DNA of 34,342 nucleotides, from NCBI GenBank assembly GCA_026708285.1, contig JAPOVF010000247.1:12807-47148 (forward strand), given 5' to 3'. Source of the stretch: Acidobacteriota bacterium. Its GTDB lineage: Bacteria; Acidobacteriota; Thermoanaerobaculia; Multivoradales; Multivoraceae. This document shows, one piece after another, positions 7,349 to 14,789 of this stretch (within the stretch, counting starts at the first letter, position 1; the number at the start of each line of letters is the position of its first letter). The notes beneath the pieces are model-generated. The model had not been told where the DNA came from, did not search any database, and saw only the letters and a program-made list of their open reading frames with translations. The translations under genes and the position numbers were made by a program.

Positions 7349-8275
7349 TCACTCCATGTCGTCGGGCCCGGCCACCGCGCGCACTTCGAGACTCCGGTCG
7401 ATCCGACGCGCGAGACCCGAAAGTACCTTGCCTGGCCCGAACTCGATCAGCCGGCCCACGCCGTCCGCCGCCATGACCGTCACCGACTCCACCCAACGGA
7501 CGGCGCCGTCGATCTGCCGCACCAGGGCGCACCTCGCGGCGGAAGCGCTCTTCACCGGCTCCGCATCCACGTTGCAGACCACCGGGACCTGTGGGTCCGC
7601 CATCGGCGCCGCCTGAATCAGCGGCTCCATGGCCTGGCGGGCCGGCGCCATCAGGGCGCAGTGGAAGGGGGCCGAGACCGGCAGCGGGATCGCGCGGCGC
7701 GCGCCCCGGTCATCCGCCAGTTCGATCGCCCGCTCCACCGCTTCGCTGGAGCCCGCGATCACGATCTGACCCGGCGCGTTCAGGTTGGCGAGCTGGCACA
7801 CGCCACCCGTGTCGCCGGCCGCCTCGGCCGCCAGCTCCACCGTGTCTTCGACGCTCAAGCCGAGCACCGCCGCCATCGCGCCCTCGCCCACCGGCACCGC
7901 CTTCTGCATGGCCTCGCCACGGGCCCTGACCAGACGCAGAGCGTCGCCGAGTTCGAGCGCCCCGGCCGCGACAAGCGCCGAGTACTCGCCCAGGCTGTGA
8001 CCGGCGACGAAGTTCGGCGTCTCCGTCTCCAGACCCCGAGCCCGGAAGCAGCGGAGCGCCGCCACCGAGACGGCAACGATCGCGGGCTGCGTGTTCGCCG
8101 TCAGTTGAAGCTCGTCCTCAGGGCCCTCGAAGCAGAGCCCGGAGAGCGCGAAACCAAGCGTGTCGTCCGCCTCCTCGAAGACTTCCCGCGCCTCCTCGAA
8201 GGCCAGGGCCAGCGACCGGCCCATGCCGACGCGCTGAGAGCCCTGGCCCGGAAAGACGTACGCCACCCCAGTCAT
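7349..8275 (-). CDS. fabD: Malonyl-CoA:ACP transacylase
   Basis: Moves malonyl from CoA to ACP, feeding the condensing enzymes. The 308-residue chain starts MTGVAYVFPGQGSQ, has the nucleophile S94 in GHSLGEYSAL, the partner H205 in APFHCALM, and the LNAPGQIVIAG segment typical of the family. The upstream in-frame start at 8314 would run into an inverted-repeat region, so ATG 8275 is preferred, although only a weak GAGA precedes it. It is separated from fabH by 132 bases, unusually long for this compact operon and filled with two inverted repeats. Confidence 0.95.
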   Translation of the reverse strand: MTGVAYVFPGQGSQRVGMGRSLALAFEEAREVFEEADDTLGFALSGLCFEGPEDELQLTANTQPAIVAVSVAALRCFRARGLETETPNFVAGHSLGEYSALVAAGALELGDALRLVRARGEAMQKAVPVGEGAMAAVLGLSVEDTVELAAEAAGDTGGVCQLANLNAPGQIVIAGSSEAVERAIELADDRGARRAIPLPVSAPFHCALMAPARQAMEPLIQAAPMADPQVPVVCNVDAEPVKSASAARCALVRQIDGAVRWVESVTVMAADGVGRLIEFGPGKVLSGLARRIDRSLEVRAVAGPDDME

Positions 8276-8309
8276 CTGAACGATCTCGCGACTGCAGCCT
8301 GCTAGCGCC

Positions 8310-8339
8310 GCCAAACGCCTCGCGCGCTCGGCGTTTGGC
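8310..8339 (-). repeat. Inverted repeat upstream of fabD
   Basis: Perfect 10-bp arms (8310-8319 and 8330-8339, core CCAAACGCC and GGCGTTTGG) with a 10-base loop. It lies 35 bases before the fabD start in the fabH-fabD gap. No T run follows on the minus strand, so it is not a classical terminator; an RNA-processing or attenuation structure is possible. Confidence 0.7.
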
Positions 8340-8357
8340 CCCAGCCCCCACCTCTCC

Positions 8358-8409
8358 AGGAGGCTGCGCGTTGTCCCGCACTTCGTTGCATTCCGCCGCG
8401 CAGCCTCCT
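8358..8409 (-). repeat. 13-bp inverted repeat at the end of fabH
   Basis: Perfect 13-bp arms, AGGAGGCTGCGCG and its complement, around 26 bases; one arm overlaps the fabH stop codon. On the minus strand the first arm contains AGGAGG, and an ATG 12 bases later opens a 29-codon ORF (8387 to about 8298) running through both palindromes. It could be a regulatory leader, an operon-internal processing site, or a dispersed palindromic repeat. Confidence 0.7.
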
Positions 8410-9451
8410 AGAAGCGAACCGCGGCGGCGCCCCAGGTCAGCCCGGCGCCGAAGGCGGCCATCAGGATCAGGTCCCCCGAGCCGATCCGCCCGTCGCGATT
8501 CAGTTCGTCCAGCGCGATCGGGATGGACGCGGCCGACGTGTTCCCGTAGCGATGGACGTTGACGTACACGCGGTCGGAGGGCACATCGATCCGGCGACCC
8601 ACGGCATCGATGATCCGGCGGTTCGCCTGATGGGGGATGAGCCACTTCACGTCGTCCGCCTCGTGGCCGGCGTCGGCGAGCACTTCACCGGAAACCTCGG
8701 CGAGGGTCCGAACCGCCACCTTGAAGGTCTCGTTCCCGAGCATCCGGATGAAGGGCAGCCGCGCTTCCAGGGTCTCCGGCCGGTTCGGAGGATTGCGGCT
8801 GCCACCGCCCGGCATCTCGAGCAGGTGGGCCAGCGAACCGTCGCTGTGGATCGCCACGGAGAGGACGCCCGGCAGCCCGTTCCGTGAGTCGGACGCCGGC
8901 TGATCGTCGCCTCGCAGCACGACCGCGCCCGCTCCGTCGCCGAACAGGACGCACGTGGAGCGGTCCTCGTAGTCCGTGTACTTGGTCAGCGACTCGGCGC
9001 CGATCACCAGAGCGGTCGAGGCGGCGCCGCTGGCCACGTACTGGTGACCCACGGAGAGGCCGTAGACGAAGCCGGTGCATCCGGCGTTCAGATCGAAGGC
9101 AGTCGCGTCCCTGGCCCCGATCTCCTCCTGCACCAGGCAGGCCGTCGACGGGAAGGGCATGTCCGGCGTCACCGTCGAAATCAGGACCAGGTCGATGTCG
9201 GCGGCCTCGACCCCGGCCATCTCCATCGCCTGCCGCGCCGCGCCGACCGCGAACTGCGACGTGTACTCGTCGTCCTCGGCTACGCGCCGCTCCTCGATGC
9301 CGGTACGGGCGATGATCCACTCATTCGACGTGTCGACGATCTTCTCGAGATCGGCATTGGTCAGGATCCGGTCCGGAACCGCCCTTCCGGTGCCCGCGAT
9401 CCAGGTTCGCCGCCCGTGGTTGGAGGAATCGCCCCTCAGCCCGTTCGTCAT
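8408..9451 (-). CDS. fabH: Beta-ketoacyl-ACP synthase III
   Basis: Starts fatty-acid synthesis by condensing an acyl-CoA primer with malonyl-ACP. The 347-residue protein has the complete triad: C125 in LNAGCTGFVYGL, H274 in IPHQANRRI and N304 in RYGNTSAAS; GDGAGAVVL and the closing GAGLTWGAAAVRF are also typical. The N-terminus has about fifteen extra polar residues before WIAGTGRAVPD, a modest extension. Its ATG overlaps the plsX stop by 4 bases, fixing the start. Second lipid gene of the operon after plsX; downstream an unusual palindromic gap precedes fabD. Confidence 0.96.
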   Translation of the reverse strand: MTNGLRGDSSNHGRRTWIAGTGRAVPDRILTNADLEKIVDTSNEWIIARTGIEERRVAEDDEYTSQFAVGAARQAMEMAGVEAADIDLVLISTVTPDMPFPSTACLVQEEIGARDATAFDLNAGCTGFVYGLSVGHQYVASGAASTALVIGAESLTKYTDYEDRSTCVLFGDGAGAVVLRGDDQPASDSRNGLPGVLSVAIHSDGSLAHLLEMPGGGSRNPPNRPETLEARLPFIRMLGNETFKVAVRTLAEVSGEVLADAGHEADDVKWLIPHQANRRIIDAVGRRIDVPSDRVYVNVHRYGNTSAASIPIALDELNRDGRIGSGDLILMAAFGAGLTWGAAAVRF

Positions 9452-10536
9452 CCCGCGACCGCCTTGGGCGCCGCTTCGAAGGCGACCTCCGAGAGCTTCG
9501 CGCTGACCTTGAGGTGGATGCCGGCCTCGCAGAACTCCACGGCCCGCTGGATTGCGCTCGACATCGCATGGGCCGACGAACGCCCGTGGGCCACGAAGCA
9601 GCCGCCGCGCAGGCCGAGGAGCGGCGCTCCGCCGTACTCGCTGTAGTCGACCCGGCTCCTGAAACGATCGAAGGCCGGCTTGGCCAGCAGATAGCCGAGC
9701 CGCGAGCGCAGGGTGCTGCTCATCTCCTCGCGCAACTGAGCGCCCACGAACTCCGCGAGCGCCTCGGCGCTCTTCAGGATGGCGTTGCCGACGAAGCCGT
9801 CGCAGACGACGACATCGGCGGCGCCGCTGAACACGTCGCGGCCCTCGACGTTGCCGACGAAGTTGAGTCCCGTGGCGTCGAGCGACTTGAACACCTCACG
9901 GACCAGGTCGGTGCCCTTCCCGGCCTCCTCGCCGATCGACAGCAGGCCGATGCGCGGCGAGTTCATCCGCAGCAGTTGCTGGGCCAGGTAGTGGCCCATG
10001 ACCGCGAACTGGCGGAGCTGGTCGGGTTTCGAGTCGACGTTGGCGCCTGCGTCCAGCAGGATGGTCCGACCGACGCGCCGCGGCATGGCCACCGCCAGCG
10101 CGGGTCGATCGACCCCCGGAGCCACGCCGATCACCATCTTCCCCGCGACCAGGGCGGCGCCGGTGTTGCCCGCGGTGACCATGGCCTGCGCACGCCCCTC
10201 CTTGACCAGGCGGGCGCAGACGCGAACCGAGGAGTCGCGCTTGCGGCGCACCGCCAGCGCGGACTCGCACATGCCGACGACCTCGCCGGCATGCACGACC
10301 TCGACCCGGTCCCGGACGGCGGGCCCGGGCCCGAACTCCTCGATCTCCTCCTCCAGGATCGATCGCCGGCCGACTAGGAGGAGCCGGAGTCCACGCCTCC
10401 GTGCTGCCAGCAGAGCGCCCTCGACCGCGGTTCGGGGCGCGTGGTCCCCACCCATCGCGTCGACGGCGATCACGGTTGGGGTTCGCGTTGAACCTCGATC
10501 CGTCAATTCAGGATCAACTCCGGGTCGGTAGACCAT
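9448..10536 (-). CDS. plsX: Phosphate acyltransferase
   Basis: PlsX makes acyl-phosphate from acyl-ACP, the entry to phosphatidic acid synthesis with PlsY; it is a peripheral membrane enzyme. The 362-residue chain has VIAVDAMGGDHAP near the N-terminus, then AMVTAGNTGAAL, LLDAGANVDSKP, IGLLSIGEEAGKG, NVEGRDVFSG and VVVCDGFVGNAILK, all in family order, ending with a GGAPLLGLRGGCFVAHGRS block. About twenty N-terminal residues before the conserved VIAVDAMGG may be an extension or a mis-assigned start. It follows rpmF after 33 bases, the order found in many bacteria, and overlaps fabH by 4 bases. Confidence 0.96.
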   Translation of the reverse strand: MVYRPGVDPELTDRGSTRTPTVIAVDAMGGDHAPRTAVEGALLAARRRGLRLLLVGRRSILEEEIEEFGPGPAVRDRVEVVHAGEVVGMCESALAVRRKRDSSVRVCARLVKEGRAQAMVTAGNTGAALVAGKMVIGVAPGVDRPALAVAMPRRVGRTILLDAGANVDSKPDQLRQFAVMGHYLAQQLLRMNSPRIGLLSIGEEAGKGTDLVREVFKSLDATGLNFVGNVEGRDVFSGAADVVVCDGFVGNAILKSAEALAEFVGAQLREEMSSTLRSRLGYLLAKPAFDRFRSRVDYSEYGGAPLLGLRGGCFVAHGRSSAHAMSSAIQRAVEFCEAGIHLKVSAKLSEVAFEAAPKAVAG

Positions 10537-10569
10537 CAGTGTAGCGCCTGGCGGGGCGCCGGTGGGTCG

Positions 10570-10755
10570 CTACAGCACGTCCTCCATCTCGACCACGTCG
10601 CGGCCGCGGTAGTGACCGCAGTGACTGCAGGCGCGGTGAGGAAGTTTGGTTTCGCCGCAATTCGGGCACACCGAGCCCGCTGGCCGCTTCAAGCGATCAT
10701 GCGACCGTCTACGGTCACGGCGCGCCTTCGAATGCCGCCGTTTGGGATTTGCCAT
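10570..10755 (-). CDS. rpmF: 50S ribosomal protein L32
   Basis: A 61-residue basic protein of the large ribosomal subunit. The N-terminus [20 protein letters not shown] is typical, followed by a complete zinc ribbon: CPNC, then CSHC thirteen residues later, so this is the zinc-binding form. AAAGGA lies nine bases before the ATG. It sits between yceD and plsX, the widely conserved order that links ribosome and membrane-lipid synthesis. Confidence 0.97.
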   Translation of the reverse strand: MANPKRRHSKARRDRRRSHDRLKRPAGSVCPNCGETKLPHRACSHCGHYRGRDVVEMEDVL

Positions 10756-10777
10756 TCCAGGTTTCCTTTCTCCACGC

Positions 10778-10793
10778 CGCCGCTATGGCGGCG
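10778..10793 (-). repeat. Small GC hairpin between yceD and rpmF
   Basis: 6-bp perfect stem (CGCCGC and GCGGCG) with a 4-base loop just after the yceD stop. No T run; may tune the relative expression of yceD and rpmF, or be incidental in such GC-rich DNA. Confidence 0.4.
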
Positions 10794-10798
10794 CGGCA

Positions 10799-11359
10799 TC
10801 ATATGCCTTCAAGTCGTGCGCGAATCGCCTCCAGCCCGGACCAGCGCGGGTCCAGCCGCTCCCCGGCGCAGGTGCAGACTTCCCTCTTGCGGTCGGCTCC
10901 ACACTGCGGGCAGAGTCCGCGGCAGGACGGATCGCAGATCGGTTTCATCGGCAGGTTGAGCTCCACCTGTTCCCGGACCAGCACGGCCAGGTCGACCGCC
11001 CCCTCTACCGCAGTGAGGGTCGAAAGGTCCTCCGGCTCGAGTTCACGCGCGCCGGCGCCGTCGTCGGTCGCGGAGACATCGTCATGCCGATTCGTCACGA
11101 CGAAGGCAAGCGGCAGGTCAACTTCCTGCTCGTAGGCGGTCAGGCAGCGATCACAGTGGAGCCTCTGCCTGTAGTGCAGTGTCGCCTCCAGCAGGTAGTC
11201 CGGGCCGACGAACACAAGACTGCCCTCGCAGTCGACGCTGCCCAGCACGATCGCCCCGTCCCGCCCGGCCCCGTCCTTCCCGGAACAGGCATCGGCCGAT
11301 TCGAGGTGTTCATGCCAGCGCAGCGGACCGTTGCGGGCTTGGTCGAGCTGCAGGTGCAT
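10799..11359 (-). CDS. yceD: YceD family (DUF177) protein
   Basis: YceD/DUF177 proteins are encoded next to rpmF across bacteria and are linked to 23S rRNA maturation; a precise biochemical role is not established. The 186-residue product has the central LHCDRCLTAYEQEVDLPL segment and a C-terminal cysteine cluster, ICDPSCRGLCPQCG followed by CTCAG, likely a metal site. The start could be ATG 11359 (product beginning MHLQLDQ, the family-like N-terminus) or ATG 11386; both lie downstream of the promoter at 11440-11468, while the open frame's first start (11461) lies inside it and is excluded. First gene of the yceD-rpmF-plsX-fab operon. Confidence 0.88.
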   Translation of the reverse strand: MHLQLDQARNGPLRWHEHLESADACSGKDGAGRDGAIVLGSVDCEGSLVFVGPDYLLEATLHYRQRLHCDRCLTAYEQEVDLPLAFVVTNRHDDVSATDDGAGARELEPEDLSTLTAVEGAVDLAVLVREQVELNLPMKPICDPSCRGLCPQCGADRKREVCTCAGERLDPRWSGLEAIRARLEGI

Positions 11360-11439
11360 CTCACGTTCCACCAGGCGTGCCGCCATCGCGAACCCGGGCC
11401 CCCGCACATTCCGGCCAGGCGCGACCGCGCAAACCAGAG

Positions 11440-11468
11440 AGGCTACGAATCGTTGCGGCAACTGTCAA
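11440..11468 (-). promoter_or_regulatory. Promoter of the yceD-rpmF-plsX-fab operon
   Basis: Minus strand: perfect -35 TTGACA (11468-11463), 17-base spacer, -10 TAGCCT (11445-11440); start expected near 11433. It matches the aroDE promoter closely (same -35, same spacing) and lies in the gap between divergent genes. Confidence 0.75.
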
Positions 11469-11483
11469 TCTCACTGGGAGCGC

Positions 11484-11489
11484 TAGGCT
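11484..11489 (+). promoter_or_regulatory. -10 element of a possible leaderless promoter for the GT4 gene
   Basis: TAGGCT followed by exactly seven bases and then GTG 11497, the spacing seen when transcription starts at the start codon. No Shine-Dalgarno sequence is suitably placed and no good -35 is seen. Confidence 0.4.
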
Positions 11490-11496
11490 TGCACCC

Positions 11497-12636
11497 GTGG
11501 CCCGAATCGGCATCGACGCCCGCAAGGTTCGCGACTTCGGCATCGGTGTCTACGTCTCGAATCTGATCCACGGACTGGCCCGGATCGAGGCCGAGGGGGA
11601 AGCCGGCGCCAACGAGTACGTCCTGTTCGTCCGCCCCGAGGATCGCGACTTCGCCGAGGATCTGCCGCCGAACTTCCGTTCGGTCGTCGAACGCTCCCCG
11701 GTGTACTCGGTGCGCGAGATCGCGATGATGACCTGGCGCATCTCACGCTCGAGCCTGGACCTCTACCACGCCACCCACTACGTTCTGCCAGCTGTCGTCC
11801 CGTGCCCGACGGTGGTCACGATCCACGACATCATCCACCTGCTCTACCCCGGCTTCCTGCCCAGCCGCGCGGCGTCCCTCTACGCCCAGCGCATGTTCCG
11901 CCATAGCGTCGGGCGAGCCGACCGGATCATTGCCGTGTCCCGGAACACGCAGAGAGACCTGCTCGACTACTTCGACATCCAGGAAGAGAAGATCCACGTT
12001 GTCTACAACGGCGTCGAGGATCGCTTCCGGAGGCTGCTGAGCGAGGACGAGCTCGATGCCCACCTGAAGGCCGCGGGCGTCCGTCAGCCGTACATGCTGT
12101 TCGTCGGCAACCCGAAACCCCACAAGAACCTGGACCGCGTGATCAAGGCCTACGCCAGAGCACGCTCGCGGGCCGGCTTCGACGCGCCCCTGGTCTGCGT
12201 CGGCGCGCGGCCCGGCAGCGACTTCAAGCTGGAGCGCCGCGCCCGCCAGCTCGGCGTCGGCGACCACGTCCAGCTCGTCGGCCACGTGTCGGCGAGCGTC
12301 CTCCCGGCCCTGTATCAGGGAGCCAGCCTGTTCCTCTACCCGACCCTGTACGAGGGGTTCGGGCTGCCCGTGGTCGAGGCAATGGCCTCGCGCGTGCCGG
12401 TGATCACGTCGAACACATCGTCGCTCGACGAGATCGCGCGGGGTTATGCGGAACTCGTCAATCCCCTGGAGGTGGAGGAGATCGCTACTGCCATCGAGCG
12501 GTGCATGAAGGACCGGGGCCACGCAAGGCAGCTCACCGACCGCGGCGCCTCCCGAGCCGCAGGATTCCAGTGGCAGACCGCCGCCGAGAGCACTCTCGCG
12601 ATCTACCGGGATGTGCTCGGGGAGACGGGAAGCTGA
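11497..12636 (+). CDS. GT4-family glycosyltransferase
   Basis: A 379-residue GT-B fold enzyme that would add a sugar from a nucleotide-sugar donor, probably during polysaccharide or lipid-linked glycan synthesis. The N-terminal half has IGIDARKVRDFGIGVYV and TVVTIHDIIHLLYP; the C-terminal half has VGNPKPHKNLDRVIKAY, LVGHVSASVLPALYQGA, and the donor-site FLYPTLYEGFGLPVVEAMAS with the E-x7-E pattern. This resembles mannosyltransferase-type GT4 enzymes, but substrate cannot be told. GTG 11497 is chosen because upstream in-frame codons overlap yceD on the other strand. A sugar-phosphate transferase follows, supporting a surface-glycan role. Confidence 0.9.
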   Translation: MARIGIDARKVRDFGIGVYVSNLIHGLARIEAEGEAGANEYVLFVRPEDRDFAEDLPPNFRSVVERSPVYSVREIAMMTWRISRSSLDLYHATHYVLPAVVPCPTVVTIHDIIHLLYPGFLPSRAASLYAQRMFRHSVGRADRIIAVSRNTQRDLLDYFDIQEEKIHVVYNGVEDRFRRLLSEDELDAHLKAAGVRQPYMLFVGNPKPHKNLDRVIKAYARARSRAGFDAPLVCVGARPGSDFKLERRARQLGVGDHVQLVGHVSASVLPALYQGASLFLYPTLYEGFGLPVVEAMASRVPVITSNTSSLDEIARGYAELVNPLEVEEIATAIERCMKDRGHARQLTDRGASRAAGFQWQTAAESTLAIYRDVLGETGS

Positions 12637-12664
12637 GAAGCGGCCGGCCGCGCGGGACCGTGCC

Positions 12665-12708
12665 GGGTTGTTAGCATCCGGCGCCCGCCAGCGTCGGGCG
12701 CTCAACCC
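12665..12708 (+). repeat. Two-part stem-loop ahead of the sugar transferase gene
   Basis: Inner stem GCGCCCG/CGGGCGC (12681-12687, 12695-12701) is flanked by outer arms GGGTTG (12665-12670) and CAACCC (12703-12708). It lies between the GT4 stop and the GTG at 12726. No T run follows, so a terminator is unlikely; possibly a 5' UTR structure. Confidence 0.45.
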
Positions 12709-12725
12709 CAACGACCTACAGCACC

Positions 12726-14153
12726 GTGCTCCAGAAGCGACTCCGCGTTACCGCCACGCTGAACATCGCCGGCGATGTTGTCGCCACGGTCGGCGCCTTC
12801 TTCCTCGCCTGGTACCTGCGCTTCGTGCAGCCGGTGATCGAAGTGACGAAGTCCGTACCGGACTTCGAGCCGTACCTCAGGATGCTGCCGTTCATCCTGC
12901 TGATCTGGCCCATCGTCTACTACTTCCACGGCCTCTACCGCATACGCCGCGGACACAGCCGCGTCGACGAGGCGATCAGCATCGTCGTCGCGACCATGCT
13001 GGCACTCGTGATCCTCACGGCCGTGTTGACGTTCGACAGGCTGACCCAGGCCGGAAGCGACGACCCGTTCTCCTACAGCCGGGCCTTCTTCGCCCTGTTC
13101 GTCGCCAGCGACATCTTCCTGGTCGCGCTGCTTCGCTTCGTCACGCGGGCCTTCCTGCGCGTCGTGCGAAGGAGCGGCCACAATGTGCGCCGCATCCTGA
13201 TCGTCGGCGCCGGCGACAGCGGCGGGGAGATCGCGGCCAAGCTCGTCCGCCACCGCGAGCTCGGCTACGAGGTCGTCGGGTTCCTGGACGACGATCCGGA
13301 CAAGCAAGCCAGTGAGCCGGTCAGCGGCGTCAACGTGGTCGGCACCCTCGAGGACCTCGAAGCCACGATCGAACGGTACCGCGTGGACCAGGTGATGATC
13401 GCCCTGCCATTCGAGGCGCATCGGAAGATCCTCAACCTGCTCGACCGGATCGGCAACGAGTTGATCGAGATTCGCCTGGTGCCGAACGTTCTGCAGTACG
13501 CGACGCTGCGCGCCGAGATGGAGGACGTGGACGGCACGCCGGTGATCAACCTCTCCCACGTGCCGATGGAGGGCTGGTCGAGCCTGGCCAAGCGAACGAT
13601 GGACATCGGCATCTCCGCGGCGACGATGGCCGTCCTGCTGCCCCTGTTGCCCGTCGTGCTGGTGCTGATCAAGCTGGAGGACCGCGGACCGCTGTTCTAC
13701 CGCCAGGAACGGATGGGACTCGACGGCCGCTCCTTCATGATCCTCAAGTTCCGCTCGATGCGCATCGGCGCCGAATCCGCCACCGGGCCGGTGTGGGCGG
13801 TCGAGAACGACCCCCGCCGCACCCGCATCGGCGCCTTCCTGCGGCGCTGGTCGATCGACGAGCTGCCCCAGCTCTGGAACATCTTCCGCGGCGACATGTC
13901 GATCGTCGGGCCCCGCCCCGAGCGGCCCGCGTTCGTGCGCAAGTTCCGCGACGAGATCCCGAACTACATGCTGCGCCACCGCGTGAAGTCCGGGCTGACC
14001 GGCTGGGCTCAGGTCCACGGCTGGCGGGGCAACACGTCGATCCGGAAGCGCATCCAGTACGACCTCTACTACATCGAGAACTGGAGTCTCCGCCTGGACT
14101 TCCAGATCCTCTGGCTGACCCTGCGCCGGGGTCTGACCAAGAACGCCTACTGA
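12726..14153 (+). CDS. Undecaprenyl-phosphate sugar-1-phosphate transferase (WbaP/WcaJ type)
   Basis: Polyprenyl glycosylphosphotransferase that starts exopolysaccharide or O-unit synthesis by moving a hexose-1-phosphate to undecaprenyl phosphate at the inner membrane. The 475-residue protein has about four N-terminal membrane helices (residues 10-130), a Rossmann-like middle domain (ILIVGAGDSGGEIAAKL, about 157-280), another helix near 300, and the catalytic C-terminal domain: KRTMDI, LFYRQERMGLDG, LKFRSM, DELPQLWNIFRGDMSIVGPR and KSGLTGWAQVHGWRG. Sugar specificity is not readable. GTG 12726 is the first start giving a normal N-terminus; I see no strong RBS. It follows the GT4 gene on the same strand. 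Confidence 0.94.
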   Translation: MLQKRLRVTATLNIAGDVVATVGAFFLAWYLRFVQPVIEVTKSVPDFEPYLRMLPFILLIWPIVYYFHGLYRIRRGHSRVDEAISIVVATMLALVILTAVLTFDRLTQAGSDDPFSYSRAFFALFVASDIFLVALLRFVTRAFLRVVRRSGHNVRRILIVGAGDSGGEIAAKLVRHRELGYEVVGFLDDDPDKQASEPVSGVNVVGTLEDLEATIERYRVDQVMIALPFEAHRKILNLLDRIGNELIEIRLVPNVLQYATLRAEMEDVDGTPVINLSHVPMEGWSSLAKRTMDIGISAATMAVLLPLLPVVLVLIKLEDRGPLFYRQERMGLDGRSFMILKFRSMRIGAESATGPVWAVENDPRRTRIGAFLRRWSIDELPQLWNIFRGDMSIVGPRPERPAFVRKFRDEIPNYMLRHRVKSGLTGWAQVHGWRGNTSIRKRIQYDLYYIENWSLRLDFQILWLTLRRGLTKNAY

Positions 14154-14177
14154 CCGCTCCGAGCCCCTACTCCGCCG

Positions 14178-14708
14178 CTACTCCGCGTCGAACTCGCGGT
14201 AGTCGCCGCGTTCTTCCATCGGGATCGGATGACGGACCTCGACGTGGAAGCCGTCGCCCTCGGTGTAGGCGACGCCGTTCAGTTCGTAGACGACCTGCGA
14301 CTGGGAGCCCTTCGTGAGACCCGCGGTTTCGATCCAGAGCAACTGGCGTTCCTTCTCTGCCCCGTCCGGATCGGCGATCGTGAGATCGACGGTGATCCCG
14401 TCGAGCGTTCCCGAACCCTCGTTGTGCACCAGGATGTCGAGCAGAACATCGACCGTGGCGGGCTCGTCCGGCATTCCGCCTTCCGCCTCGGCGGCCTCCA
14501 CGTCGGCCTCGGCGGCTTCGGTTTCCATGGCCTCGTCGACGGCCGGGGCCTGAACCGCGAAGGACCGCATTTCGGCGATGTAGCCGGCGCGGGCCTCTGC
14601 CACCCCGCCCCCGCCGCCGCAGGCGAGGACAAGCAGCGCGATGGCCGCCACCACGCCCAGGACCGCTTCCGGTCGGCGCCACGATGTCCGATTCAAAGTC
14701 CCCTTCAT
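14178..14708 (-). CDS. Small predicted lipoprotein of unknown function
   Basis: A 176-residue product with a lipoprotein signal: a basic start, a hydrophobic stretch (LGVVAAIALLVLA), and lipobox LVLAC followed by five glycines. A low-complexity Ala/Glu segment (around EAAEADVEAAEAEGG) comes next, then a beta-rich domain of about 90 residues (VDVLLDILVHNEGSGTL onward) suggestive of an immunoglobulin-like fold. No enzyme motif. ATG 14708 is chosen over the frame's first start (14744) since AAGGGGGAG directly precedes it. Downstream of murB on the same strand but with a promoter-like motif of its own; convergent with the sugar transferase. Confidence 0.75.
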   Translation of the reverse strand: MKGTLNRTSWRRPEAVLGVVAAIALLVLACGGGGGVAEARAGYIAEMRSFAVQAPAVDEAMETEAAEADVEAAEAEGGMPDEPATVDVLLDILVHNEGSGTLDGITVDLTIADPDGAEKERQLLWIETAGLTKGSQSQVVYELNGVAYTEGDGFHVEVRHPIPMEERGDYREFDAE

Positions 14709-14756
14709 CGTCTCCCCCTTCGCTTCCGTCAGCCTCACGATCACAATCGAGTCATG

Positions 14757-14765
14757 AGGATAGCC
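14757..14765 (-). promoter_or_regulatory. GGCTATCCT promoter-like motif ahead of the lipoprotein gene
   Basis: The nonamer GGCTATCCT on the minus strand ends 48 bases before the lipoprotein ATG. It fits a TANNNT -10; no good -35 is seen. The same nonamer (GGYTATCCT) precedes genes at 24998 and 31828. Confidence 0.45.
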
Positions 14766-14789
14766 TGTCGCGCCCGGTCCAGGTGGCCG

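Noticed and set aside
14400-14560. Repetitive Ala/Glu codons in the lipoprotein gene as a tandem repeat
   Set aside because: Irregular low-complexity coding sequence, not an exact DNA repeat.
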